A stretch of DNA of 64,000 bases, taken from Vibrio navarrensis (lineage in GTDB: Bacteria; Pseudomonadota; Gammaproteobacteria; Enterobacterales; Vibrionaceae). A program made the translations under genes and the position numbers. Where the stretch lies: the NCBI RefSeq assembly GCF_000764325.1, contig NZ_JMCG01000002.1:62001-126000 (forward strand), written 5' to 3'. Under the pieces are notes generated by a model that saw nothing but the letters and a program-made list of their open reading frames with translations, was not told where the DNA came from and made no database searches. Shown here one piece after another: positions 28,430 to 37,015 of this stretch (position 1 is its first letter; each line of letters begins with the position of its first letter).

Positions 28430-29358
28430 TTGGGCTCCTTCGCTAGCTCAAGTAGACTCTCAGTGATCGCCTCGGCGGTCGATTGCAGCGACAGCACGCC
28501 GCCATAACTCCACACCGAGCGCACCCCGTTGACTCGCCCCTGCTGAGCCGCTGGTAAGGCATTCCACAGTACAGCATCCCGCAGATTTTTCTCTTGCGGA
28601 AATGGGCGAATGTAAAGCACGTAAGCCGAAGTCAGCTGTTGTAAAACATTGATACGCTTTTGGCTCACTCCCCAAGGCTGCGCAGGGAGCACGAGCGGGT
28701 TAATCAGCCCCAATCGCTGTAACACATATTGATTGATCGAGTTTTCGCTCGAAAGCAGTAGCGTATTGAGGTTGGAAAAGCGTATCACCACCACTTCTGG
28801 GGGCTCAGTAAACGTATTGCGCAGTTGTGCGGAGAGCTGTGCAAAACGCACGTCTAACGCGTCGAGTCTCTGCTGTGCCCGCTCACTTTTACCAAACAAT
28901 GTGCCTAAGGTTTTTAACTGTTCGATGACGACCTCAGCGGCACTGTCCTGTTTAGCGAAATTGGGCAGATAGACCACAGGTGCGATGGAGGCCAACACGG
29001 GCAAGAGATCGCGCTGCTGCGCACTGGCAAGGATCACATCCGGTTTAAGCGCTGCGATTGTTTCCAGATTGGGCTCGGCGCGCGTACCGAGATCTTGCAT
29101 CGAGTCTGGTGCTGGCGGGTTCGCGACCCACTGCTGATAGCTGGCAAGGTTTGGCGCGGCCAGTGGCAGCACGTCAAGTGCCAACACTTGTTCCAGCAGA
29201 TCCCAATCCAGTACCACCACTCGCTCTGGCACCCGGGCAAACTGTTTGTCTCCTTGCCCATCACGAATTTGGATTGCCGCTTGGCTCGTGGTTGAAAAAA
29301 GCAGCCATGCCAACAGCGCTATCGAAACAAAATAAGCAGAGCGAGGGTTCAAGCGCAT
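28426..29358 (-). CDS. fhuD: Periplasmic ferric-hydroxamate-binding protein
   Basis: A 310-residue exported binding protein of the FhuD/BtuF class. The signal peptide is VSIALLAWLLFSTTSQA. Family features are RVVVLDWDLLEQVLALDVLP, the segment LKPDVILASAQQRDLLPVL and the C-terminal lobe after a long backbone helix. It carries siderophore from the receptor to FhuB. It overlaps fhuC by 10 bp upstream and fhuB by 4 bp downstream. Confidence 0.92.
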   Translation of the reverse strand: MRLNPRSAYFVSIALLAWLLFSTTSQAAIQIRDGQGDKQFARVPERVVVLDWDLLEQVLALDVLPLAAPNLASYQQWVANPPAPDSMQDLGTRAEPNLETIAALKPDVILASAQQRDLLPVLASIAPVVYLPNFAKQDSAAEVVIEQLKTLGTLFGKSERAQQRLDALDVRFAQLSAQLRNTFTEPPEVVVIRFSNLNTLLLSSENSINQYVLQRLGLINPLVLPAQPWGVSQKRINVLQQLTSAYVLYIRPFPQEKNLRDAVLWNALPAAQQGRVNGVRSVWSYGGVLSLQSTAEAITESLLELAKEPK

Positions 29359-30134
29359 ACCACCGCCACCTTACGCGCAGAGCCCGTTTGCGTTTCATCA
29401 GGATGGTCGATCAAACGAATACGAGTTTGATATAGATCGGACAATCGCTGCTCGTCGAGCAACAAATTTGCTGGGCCTTCAAAGGCAATCTGTCCTTTTT
29501 TCAGCGCCACAATGTGAGTGGCATAGCGCAAGGCGAGGTTGAGATCGTGCAAGATGACAATCACGCCCACACCCTGAGTGTGATTTAACTCAGCCAGCAG
29601 AGACATCAGTTGGTATTGATGATGGATATCCAGCGCCGAGGTCGGTTCATCGAGGATCAGCAGTGGCGATTGCTGAGCCAGTAACATCGCCACCCAAGCG
29701 CGTTGACGCTCGCCGCCCGAGAGATCGTCAGCCAACGTATCAGCGAACGGTATCACCCCGGTTTTTTCCATCGCTTGGTTAACCACCATTTCGTCTTGCG
29801 CTTGCCAACGGCCAAGCGCGCCACGCCATGGAAATCGCCCTAGCTTGACCAGCTCTTTCACCGTCAAGCCAGCCGAAACAGGCAACTTTTGTGGCAAAAA
29901 CGCCACCTGTTTGGCGAAGTCCTTCGCACTAAAACGGCTCACTTCTTGTTGGTGCAATTGCACCGAACCAGTGTCTGGCTTTTGTTGGCCAGCCAGCAGG
30001 CTTACTAAGGTGGACTTACCTGAGCCGTTATGCCCCAACACCACGGTCAAAGCTTGGCTGGGAATATTTAAGGAATCGAAAGCAAGAATGGTTCGCCCAC
30101 CGCGAACCATAGATATATCTGAAAGAGCGTACAT
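29349..30134 (-). CDS. fhuC: Ferric-hydroxamate ABC transporter ATPase
   Basis: A 261-residue ATPase that powers FhuB. Walker A is GHNGSGKST, the signature is DLSGGERQRAW, and Walker B is LLILDEPTSALD with a following H-loop (VILHDLNLALRY). It begins 53 bp after fhuA; the gap is mostly a strong hairpin. The ribosome site is modest (GATGAG). Confidence 0.94.
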   Translation of the reverse strand: MYALSDISMVRGGRTILAFDSLNIPSQALTVVLGHNGSGKSTLVSLLAGQQKPDTGSVQLHQQEVSRFSAKDFAKQVAFLPQKLPVSAGLTVKELVKLGRFPWRGALGRWQAQDEMVVNQAMEKTGVIPFADTLADDLSGGERQRAWVAMLLAQQSPLLILDEPTSALDIHHQYQLMSLLAELNHTQGVGVIVILHDLNLALRYATHIVALKKGQIAFEGPANLLLDEQRLSDLYQTRIRLIDHPDETQTGSARKVAVVCA

Positions 30135-30153
30135 ACAAACTCATCTTTGTTAA

Positions 30154-30183
30154 TAGCTCACCCTCCATGCAGAGGGTGAGCTA
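30154..30183 (-). other. Intercistronic hairpin between fhuA and fhuC
   Basis: Perfect 12-bp stem TAGCTCACCCTC/GAGGGTGAGCTA with a 6-nt loop, 4 bp after the fhuA stop. No T-run follows on the minus strand, so it probably stabilises the fhuA 3' end or attenuates readthrough rather than stopping it fully. Confidence 0.75.
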
Positions 30184-30187
30184 GGCC

Positions 30188-32272
30188 TTACCAGCGGTAG
30201 TTGGCGCTGAGAACCACAGAGCGTGACTGGCCAAAGTAGCAGTAGTAGTCACAACCTGAGATGTACTCTTTATCCAGCAGGTTGTTGATATTCAATTGCG
30301 CTTGCCAATTGGCCGAGAGCTCATAGCTAGCCGCCAAATCTATCAAGGTCGCACTCGGCACGGTTAAGTTACTACTAACAGGGTTATCTTTACTTTCACC
30401 GATATAGCGAACGCCGCTACCGATGTTCAGTCCATTAATACCGACAAAAGCCGCGTTGTAATCCACCCACAGCGATGCCGAATGTTTAGGGATGAGCGCC
30501 ACTTGCTGGTGTCCTTTGCCGCCGGTTTCGTCTGTCTTCGCTTCGGTATAGGTATACGCTGCTGAGACTTTAGTGCTGCCACTTACCTGCGCCACCAGCT
30601 CAACTTCAACCCCTTCAGAGGTAATTTTCCCAGTTTGAGTTTTCCCCGAAGCGGCTGGATTGGTCACGAGCGCGTTTTTCTGCTCAATATCAAACCACGC
30701 TACATTGAGATAACCATCAACAAAGCTTGGCGTGTACTTTACCCCCAACTCGGCTTGCTCGCCTTCCAAAGGTTTGTAAAGCTGTAAGGTCGCTTTATCA
30801 ATGGTGCTGAGCACTTCAAACGATTGCGAGTAGCTGGCATAAGGCGACAAACCCAAATCCGACAGGTACATTACTCCGGCATTAAGCGACAATTGACTGT
30901 CGTTACGAGCATCCTCTTCCTTGCCTTTTTTGCTTTGGTTCTCAGTTGAAACCCAATCCTGACGAGCACCAAGCAGGCCTATCCAACGCTGCTCCCATTT
31001 CATCTGATACTGGGAGTAGAGGCTTAGCTGTGATTTCTCGATGCGACGGTCAATATTCTTGGTCGCGTCCAGTGGCGTGTAATTGCCGTAGACTGGGTTC
31101 CATGGATTGATGCGACTAAAGCTGTAGTACTCTTGCTCTTCACCTCTGTTTTTGTGGTATTGCAATTCAACACCAGCGAGTAAGGTTTGCTCGCTACGTG
31201 CACCAAACCAATTGGCCAGCGCTTTGTTGTCGAGAAAGAAGCTTTGGTTGTCGCCATCGCGAAACACCACACCACGACCAAGCTCGGTTGCACTCGGATC
31301 GGCATTGGGGAATGCATAGGTGCTACGCAAAAACAGTTCGTTGTAGCCGTAGTTAAAGTTCTGCGACAACGTCCAGAGATCATTCAGCTCATGCTCAAGC
31401 AAATAACCAACGGAAATTTGCGTGCGTTGGTATTGATCGTAATCAGGCTCGCCAAGATTGGTTGATGGATCAATGCTACCCAGATCGGCGTTTTTTAACG
31501 TTCCTGCAACGGGAAAGAAACCATTGGTTGGCACACCGTCGTCATGCAGATAGGTCGCCATCAGAGTCAGCATAGTGCTGTCAGAAAGATCAATTTCCAA
31601 ACTCGGCGCCAAATAGAAACGCTCATTCTCACTGCCGTTCAGTTCACCATCGCTGTTTTTGAACAAGCCGACCAAACGGTAACGCATGTTGCCTTGTTGA
31701 TTGGCGACATCGGAAAGATCAAAAGCAATCGAATGATGGCGGTTGTTCCCCACTTCTAGACGCACTTCACCTTGAGGCGAGTAAGTTGGCTTCTTCTGTA
31801 TCGCGTTAACCACGCCGCCCGGAGGCGCATCACCAAACAAGATGGCCGAAGGCCCTTTCACCACTTCCACTTGTTGCAAGCCGTATGGTTCAAGCAACCA
31901 AGTGTAGTAACCATCGCGAAACAGTCGGCTACCATCAAGGTAGCTCGCGGCATCAAAACCACGCACTTTAAACCAGTCGGTATCATTATCAGAGCCGTAC
32001 GGCTGCGCGGTGACACCCGCGGTGTAGCGCAAGACTTCATCCAGCTTTTGCGGCGCGCGGGCTTTCAGCGCGTCTTCGTCGATGATCGAAACCGCTTTAG
32101 GCGTCTCTTGTGCTGGCGTTTCTATCTTAAGCGCCTGAGCAGTGACCACGATGGTCTCCATCTGCTGTACATCTTGGGCAACCGCACTACAGGTAAACAG
32201 TGCTGGGATGGTCGCATAAGACAAAATGCGACCAATGACGCGGGCAAGCGGGGTTAAGCAATTTTTTTCCAT
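30188..32272 (-). CDS. fhuA: TonB-dependent ferrichrome-type siderophore receptor
   Basis: A 694-residue outer-membrane receptor. The signal peptide ends near CSAVAQ. A TonB box (METIVVTA) is next, then the plug domain (LDEVLRYTAGVTAQPYG, WFKVRGFDA, LFGDAPPGGVVNAIQKKP) and a 22-strand barrel closing in ...SVVLSANYRW with a terminal aromatic. AAGG lies 7 nt before the ATG. Heading a fhuCDB set makes ferrichrome or another hydroxamate the likely ligand; other siderophores are possible. A Fur-like box lies just upstream. Confidence 0.9.
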   Translation of the reverse strand: MEKNCLTPLARVIGRILSYATIPALFTCSAVAQDVQQMETIVVTAQALKIETPAQETPKAVSIIDEDALKARAPQKLDEVLRYTAGVTAQPYGSDNDTDWFKVRGFDAASYLDGSRLFRDGYYTWLLEPYGLQQVEVVKGPSAILFGDAPPGGVVNAIQKKPTYSPQGEVRLEVGNNRHHSIAFDLSDVANQQGNMRYRLVGLFKNSDGELNGSENERFYLAPSLEIDLSDSTMLTLMATYLHDDGVPTNGFFPVAGTLKNADLGSIDPSTNLGEPDYDQYQRTQISVGYLLEHELNDLWTLSQNFNYGYNELFLRSTYAFPNADPSATELGRGVVFRDGDNQSFFLDNKALANWFGARSEQTLLAGVELQYHKNRGEEQEYYSFSRINPWNPVYGNYTPLDATKNIDRRIEKSQLSLYSQYQMKWEQRWIGLLGARQDWVSTENQSKKGKEEDARNDSQLSLNAGVMYLSDLGLSPYASYSQSFEVLSTIDKATLQLYKPLEGEQAELGVKYTPSFVDGYLNVAWFDIEQKNALVTNPAASGKTQTGKITSEGVEVELVAQVSGSTKVSAAYTYTEAKTDETGGKGHQQVALIPKHSASLWVDYNAAFVGINGLNIGSGVRYIGESKDNPVSSNLTVPSATLIDLAASYELSANWQAQLNINNLLDKEYISGCDYYCYFGQSRSVVLSANYRW

Positions 32273-32294
32273 GGGGAAACCTTAACAGAATAAC

Positions 32295-32314
32295 AATTGA
32301 GAAGTATTAGCATT
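32295..32314 (-). promoter_or_regulatory. Probable Fur box of the fhu operon
   Basis: The core TGAGAAGTATTAGCA (32298-32312) matches the 7-1-7 Fur pattern TGAGAATNATTCTCA at 11 of 14 fixed positions, 26 bp before the fhuA start. Iron repression is inferred. Confidence 0.6.
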
Positions 32315-32328
32315 GGCTTTATTATGTT

Positions 32329-32374
32329 TTCGCATTCTAATGATAAATTTCATAATTAATAGTACGAATGCGAA
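32329..32374. promoter_or_regulatory. Inverted repeat with Fur-like core in the fhuA/ABC divergent region
   Basis: TTCGCATTC (32329-32337) and GAATGCGAA (32366-32374) flank an AT-rich core that includes TAATGATAA, a perfect half of the 19-bp Fur consensus. It may control both divergent units. Confidence 0.5.
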
Positions 32375-32411
32375 CTTTTCTCGTTTTAATTTGTTTTAGG
32401 TCAAGTAATTC

Positions 32412-34241
32412 ATGTTTCGCTGGTTTGAAAAACTCACTACTCCGTTCCCTATGCAGGAACCCACCCAACCGCCCAAAAGTCTGTTCGCTTTTTGCCGACA
32501 CTACACCAAAGGATTTGAAAAACCTTTAGTTATTATGTCGTTACTTAGCGCTTGCGTGGCCATCGCTGAAGTCACTTTGATCCGTTACATGGGGCAGTTG
32601 GTCGATATCCTCGGCAACCAGTCCAGAGAAACCTTCTGGACAGATCAAACTGAAACGCTGTGGACCATGGCGTTACTGGTTTGTGTGGTGATGCCTTGCC
32701 TCGCCTTTTTCCATTCGATGATCATGCACCAGACGCTACTGGGGAACTATCCGATGTCCATTCGCTGGCTGGTTCACCGCTACTTACTCAAGCAGAGCGT
32801 GGGCTTTTTTCAGCGTGATTTCGCTGGCCGCGTTGCGACCAAAGTGATGCAAAGCTCTCTGGCGGTGCGAGAAACCGTGATGAAGTTGGTGGACGTGATG
32901 GTTTACATCAGCGTCTATTTTGCCTCCATGGTCTGGATGATGGGTGAGTCCGATCAGGTTCTAATGCTACCCATCCTGATTTGGCTTTTGGTCTACATTG
33001 CGATTCAGTTTTATTACATTCCACGCATGAAACAAGTGGCGACCGATCAAGCCGATGCCCGTTCGCAAATGACGGGACGTATTGTCGACAGCTACACCAA
33101 CATTACCACCGTCAAACTGTTCTCCCACTCCGAGCGTGAGCTTGCGTATGCAGAAAACAGCATGCAGCAGTTTTTGCAAACCGTGTATCGTCAAATGCGA
33201 ATGGTGACTTGCCTACTGTTTAGCGTCGATGCGATCAACTACTTGCTGCTGTTTTCGATTACCGCTCTGTCGATTAACCTCTGGCTTGACGAGGCGGTCA
33301 CGGTCGGGGTGATTGCGATAGCCATCAGCATCGCGCTGCGTGTGCAGGGAATGTCGAAATGGATCATGTGGGAACTCAGCGCCTTGTTTGAAAACATAGG
33401 TACGGTGGTCGACGGCATGAATACCATCTCAAACGAAGTGGAAATTAAAGACGCTCCTCGCGCCACGCCACTGCAAGTGAGTCGCGGTGCCATCGCGTTT
33501 AACGCCGTCGACTTTCGCTATAGCGACGAAGTTCGCGTATTTAATCAGCTCAACTTGCAACTTAAGCCCGGAGAAAAGGTCGGCATCGTGGGTCGTTCTG
33601 GCGCAGGGAAATCGAGCTTGGTCAATTTGCTGCTGCGTTTTTACGATGTTAATGCAGGGAACATCACCATCGATGATCAAGATATCGCCTTGGTTACTCA
33701 AGAGTCATTGCGCCATCAAATCGGCATGATCACGCAAGACACCTCCTTGCTACATCGTACCATCCGAGAAAACATCTTGTACGGCGCACCTGATTCCAGT
33801 GAAGAAGCGATGATTGAAGCGGCAAAACAAGCGCACGCTCATGACTTCATTGTTAGCTTGCGAGATGAGCAAGGCCGAGCAGGTTACGATGTGGAAGTGG
33901 GTGAACGCGGGGTGAAATTGTCTGGTGGCCAACGTCAGCGCATCGCCATTGCGCGTGTGCTGCTGAAAAATGCCCCGATCCTGATTATGGATGAAGCGAC
34001 CTCGGCATTGGACTCAGAGGTGGAATCTGCTATTCAGGATAACTTAGAAGTGCTGATGCAAGGCAAAACCGTGATTGCGATTGCCCATCGACTGTCGACG
34101 ATTGCCGCCATGGACCGCCTGATCGTGATGGACAAAGGCGAGATAGTCGAACAAGGCTCCCATCACGAGCTGCTCGCCAAACAAGGTATTTATGCCCAGC
34201 TCTGGGCGCACCAAACGGGTGGATTCCTCGGCGAGAAATAG
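32412..34241 (+). CDS. ABC exporter, fused membrane and ATPase domains
   Basis: A 609-residue type-IV ABC half-exporter. Six helices span about residues 40-330; the ATPase domain has Walker A GRSGAGKSS, Q-loop GMITQDTSLL, signature KLSGGQRQR, Walker B ILIMDEATSALD and H-loop AIAHRLST. It is divergent from fhuA, an arrangement I recall for V. cholerae, and shares a possibly Fur-controlled region with it. A role in siderophore or lipid-linked export is inference; the substrate is unknown. Confidence 0.88.
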   Translation: MFRWFEKLTTPFPMQEPTQPPKSLFAFCRHYTKGFEKPLVIMSLLSACVAIAEVTLIRYMGQLVDILGNQSRETFWTDQTETLWTMALLVCVVMPCLAFFHSMIMHQTLLGNYPMSIRWLVHRYLLKQSVGFFQRDFAGRVATKVMQSSLAVRETVMKLVDVMVYISVYFASMVWMMGESDQVLMLPILIWLLVYIAIQFYYIPRMKQVATDQADARSQMTGRIVDSYTNITTVKLFSHSERELAYAENSMQQFLQTVYRQMRMVTCLLFSVDAINYLLLFSITALSINLWLDEAVTVGVIAIAISIALRVQGMSKWIMWELSALFENIGTVVDGMNTISNEVEIKDAPRATPLQVSRGAIAFNAVDFRYSDEVRVFNQLNLQLKPGEKVGIVGRSGAGKSSLVNLLLRFYDVNAGNITIDDQDIALVTQESLRHQIGMITQDTSLLHRTIRENILYGAPDSSEEAMIEAAKQAHAHDFIVSLRDEQGRAGYDVEVGERGVKLSGGQRQRIAIARVLLKNAPILIMDEATSALDSEVESAIQDNLEVLMQGKTVIAIAHRLSTIAAMDRLIVMDKGEIVEQGSHHELLAKQGIYAQLWAHQTGGFLGEK

Positions 34242-34290
34242 CGTCTACGCCGTTTTTAAACCACGCGTCGTGTTTTAAATACCGAGCATA

Positions 34291-34314
34291 AAAAAGCGCC
34301 TTTCGGCGCTTTTT
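34291..34314. terminator. Bidirectional terminator between ABC exporter and serC
   Basis: AAAAAGCGCC-TTTC-GGCGCTTTTT hairpin; T-runs on both strands. Confidence 0.92.
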
Positions 34315-34344
34315 CTTTAAAAATCAAGCAATAGAGAAAACCGG

Positions 34345-35439
34345 TTAAGCGTTTTCTTGTTCGAATGTGCGCATAAAATCCACCAGCGCTTGCACGCCTT
34401 CAAGTGGCATGGCGTTGTAAATGGAAGCGCGCATACCACCCGCAACACGGTGACCTTTAAGCGATTTAAGGCCAACGGCATCGGCTTGCTTGAGGAACAA
34501 TGCGTCTAGCTCTGGCTTCACCATCTGGAACGGCACGTTCATCAACGAGCGGTTTTGCGGATGAATGTTGTTGATGTAGAAGTCCGATTGATCGATGTAG
34601 TCATACAGCAGTGCCGCTTTCTCACGGTTGATCTGCTCAATCGCTTTCACGCCGCCTTGCGCTTTAAGCCACTTAAACACCAAACCAGACAAGTACCATG
34701 CAAAGGTCGGTGGTGTATTGAACATCGAATCCTGCTCTGCCAGCGTTTTGTAATCCAAAATGCTTGGCAAGACCTGTTTCGCCAGACCGAGTAAATCATC
34801 ACGGACAATGGCAATCGCGATACCAGATGGGCCGATATTTTTCTGCGCACCAGCGTAAATCACCCCATATTGGGAAACATCGATTTCACGAGACAAAATG
34901 GTGGAAGACATGTCCGCCACAATCGGTTTATCGGTAACAGGCAGATCATTGATTTCAATGCCATCGATGGTTTCATTCGGGCAAAAATGCACATAAGCAG
35001 CATCTGGATGAATTTTCCACTGCGAAGCAGGCAATACCGCGACTTTGCCATCAATGCTGGTTTTGGCATCGAACACATCCGGCTCACAATATTTCTTCGC
35101 TTCTTCTACGGCACTCTGCGCCCAGTAGCCAGCGTCGATATAAGTGGCGGTTTGTGCGTCACCCAGCAAATTGAGCGGCACCGCAGCAAATTGTGCTCGC
35201 GCGCCACCCTGACAGAAAAGCACTTTGTAGTTGTCTGGGATGTTGAGCAAATCGCGAAGATCTCGCTCGGACTGTTCCGCCACCGCGACAAATTCTTTAC
35301 TGCGATGGCTGATTTCCATCACCGACGTGCCTAGCCCTTGCCAATCAAGTAGTTCCTGTTGCGCTTGCTGCATAACCGGTTTTGGTAGTGCTGCTGGACC
35401 AGCACTAAAATTAAATACGATGTCCGTATTTTTTTCCAT
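34345..35439 (-). CDS. serC: Phosphoserine aminotransferase
   Basis: A 364-residue PLP enzyme of serine and pyridoxine synthesis, converting 3-phosphohydroxypyruvate with glutamate. Motifs are [11 protein letters not shown] at the start, EISHRSKEF, the PLP-lysine segment [12 protein letters not shown] and [12 protein letters not shown] at the end. The frame opens at 35481, but [12 protein letters not shown] at 35439 matches family starts and has AAGAG upstream. Confidence 0.97.
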   Translation of the reverse strand: MEKNTDIVFNFSAGPAALPKPVMQQAQQELLDWQGLGTSVMEISHRSKEFVAVAEQSERDLRDLLNIPDNYKVLFCQGGARAQFAAVPLNLLGDAQTATYIDAGYWAQSAVEEAKKYCEPDVFDAKTSIDGKVAVLPASQWKIHPDAAYVHFCPNETIDGIEINDLPVTDKPIVADMSSTILSREIDVSQYGVIYAGAQKNIGPSGIAIAIVRDDLLGLAKQVLPSILDYKTLAEQDSMFNTPPTFAWYLSGLVFKWLKAQGGVKAIEQINREKAALLYDYIDQSDFYINNIHPQNRSLMNVPFQMVKPELDALFLKQADAVGLKSLKGHRVAGGMRASIYNAMPLEGVQALVDFMRTFEQENA

Positions 35440-35514
35440 GACGCTCTTTGCTCCTGCTCGATGATATAAAAAACTGCTCAAGTAATAGCATGTTTTTCTT
35501 TGACGAAAAACAAC

Positions 35515-35538
35515 AAAAGAGGTCTTACGACCTCTTTT
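35515..35538. terminator. Terminator of the DUF945 gene
   Basis: AAAAGAGGTC-TTAC-GACCTCTTTT hairpin. It lies 3' of the DUF945 stop on the minus strand, where TTTTGTTGTTTTT follows it. Confidence 0.88.
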
Positions 35539-35564
35539 TTTCTTTAAAGCAGATTAATTGGCAA

Positions 35565-36827
35565 TTACTGCATCATCGCGGGCATCAACAAAGAGAACAG
35601 CGGGAACGCCTGGCCATTTTCAAACACCAGTTTGCCCTCATTAATATCGGCCTTTAATTGATAACCACCTTCAATTTGTTCTAGGAGATCCATCACCAAT
35701 AACTCGTCAACGCCTTCTTGGATGAACGGGTATTGTGTAATGAGTTCATTGGAAAAATAGGTGTACAAATCCCCTTGCATTGCCGTAATGATTTTCATCG
35801 GATCTTGAGTGATTTTATCTGTTCCTTGAGGAATCTGCAGATGCCATTGATTTTCAAACTTGCCCTCTCCCAACGTCATAGAGAGATTATCGATCGCAAT
35901 CGCGAAGCCTTTATCAAACAAGGTGTCGATGTGCGGCAAGATTTTCGCGATATCTTCTTCCATCAACACTGGAGAACCGTGATAAATCGCCATCACTTGG
36001 TCAAACGCCTGACGATCAAGGTTTTTCAAAGAAAACTCGAGATTCAGATTGTGCGCTTCATTACCGTCAGACATCAGCAATTTGTTGGTTTTGAAGCTGA
36101 GTTGGCTTTCCAATCGCTCGCCTTTGGCATCTAACTGAGTGTTGCCGAGGTAGCGACTTTGATACAGGCCAAATACCGGTTGAGCATCCACATCACTGAG
36201 TTGTAACTCACCCACTTGAATATCTTGTTTACCCAGCCAGTAGCCGTTTTGTTGTTTTCCTTGCCCTGTCCCCTTGAGATGAGATAAATGCAACTCTTCA
36301 CCCGATTCAAAATCCACCTGAATCGACGGTACATCAAGCTCGAAACTGAGATCGCCAAGCACTGTTGCTCTGCCATTGACACTCATCGGCGCGGTGGAGA
36401 CGGAAACACCCTCCACCTCGCTTTGCAAGTTCCAACTGTCCATCGCGATAGTAAAATCGGTATTGCCGTTAAGCTGAGTCGTGGAGGAAATCGTCAGCGG
36501 TAGCGTTTCTACACCCAGTAGCGATGATTGCGCATCAAGCGAAGTCAAACCATGAGTAAGGTCAGAGCGCATCTCAAACTCCACCGGTAAGCCGTCAGCT
36601 TCAAACTGCTCCGCAATCACTGGATCGATGATGGTATAGCGAGTGGTGACCACAGATGAGAGATAACCACGTTCATAGCTGATAATTTGCGCTTTCAGCG
36701 TTTGGCTGTCGAGCTTGGCAATGCCATCTTCAATGATCGATTGACCAATTTGACCAACCGCTAGAGGCCAGCACACCGCCAGAGAGACCGCGCCACCAAG
36801 CGCAGCCCATTTTTTTAACGTGTTCAT
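35565..36827 (-). CDS. DUF945 (YdgA-like) periplasmic-facing protein
   Basis: A 420-residue protein with a single N-terminal membrane anchor (AALGGAVSLAVCWPLAVG) and a long beta-rich periplasmic region. It matches the YdgA/DUF945 family in length and in SYERGYLSSVVTTRY near residue 52. Family function is unknown; YdgA-type proteins have been placed at the inner membrane. It sits downstream of a divergent kinase gene and upstream of serC on the same strand, but a terminator separates it from serC. Confidence 0.88.
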   Translation of the reverse strand: MNTLKKWAALGGAVSLAVCWPLAVGQIGQSIIEDGIAKLDSQTLKAQIISYERGYLSSVVTTRYTIIDPVIAEQFEADGLPVEFEMRSDLTHGLTSLDAQSSLLGVETLPLTISSTTQLNGNTDFTIAMDSWNLQSEVEGVSVSTAPMSVNGRATVLGDLSFELDVPSIQVDFESGEELHLSHLKGTGQGKQQNGYWLGKQDIQVGELQLSDVDAQPVFGLYQSRYLGNTQLDAKGERLESQLSFKTNKLLMSDGNEAHNLNLEFSLKNLDRQAFDQVMAIYHGSPVLMEEDIAKILPHIDTLFDKGFAIAIDNLSMTLGEGKFENQWHLQIPQGTDKITQDPMKIITAMQGDLYTYFSNELITQYPFIQEGVDELLVMDLLEQIEGGYQLKADINEGKLVFENGQAFPLFSLLMPAMMQ

Positions 36828-37015
36828 AAAGTCACTTTCAGTGAGAAATTTGCCACAGTCTAACCTATCTGAGTATGGGATAAAACATTGAGATATATCA
36901 GGCTATTACCAGTTGCCAGCTTAAGGCTGATAAAACTCAAACTCAGCTCTCAAACCGCTTGTTCACTTCCTGTTAACGTAATGTGGTGTGATTTGCGCCA
37001 ATCGACGAGGTCAAG

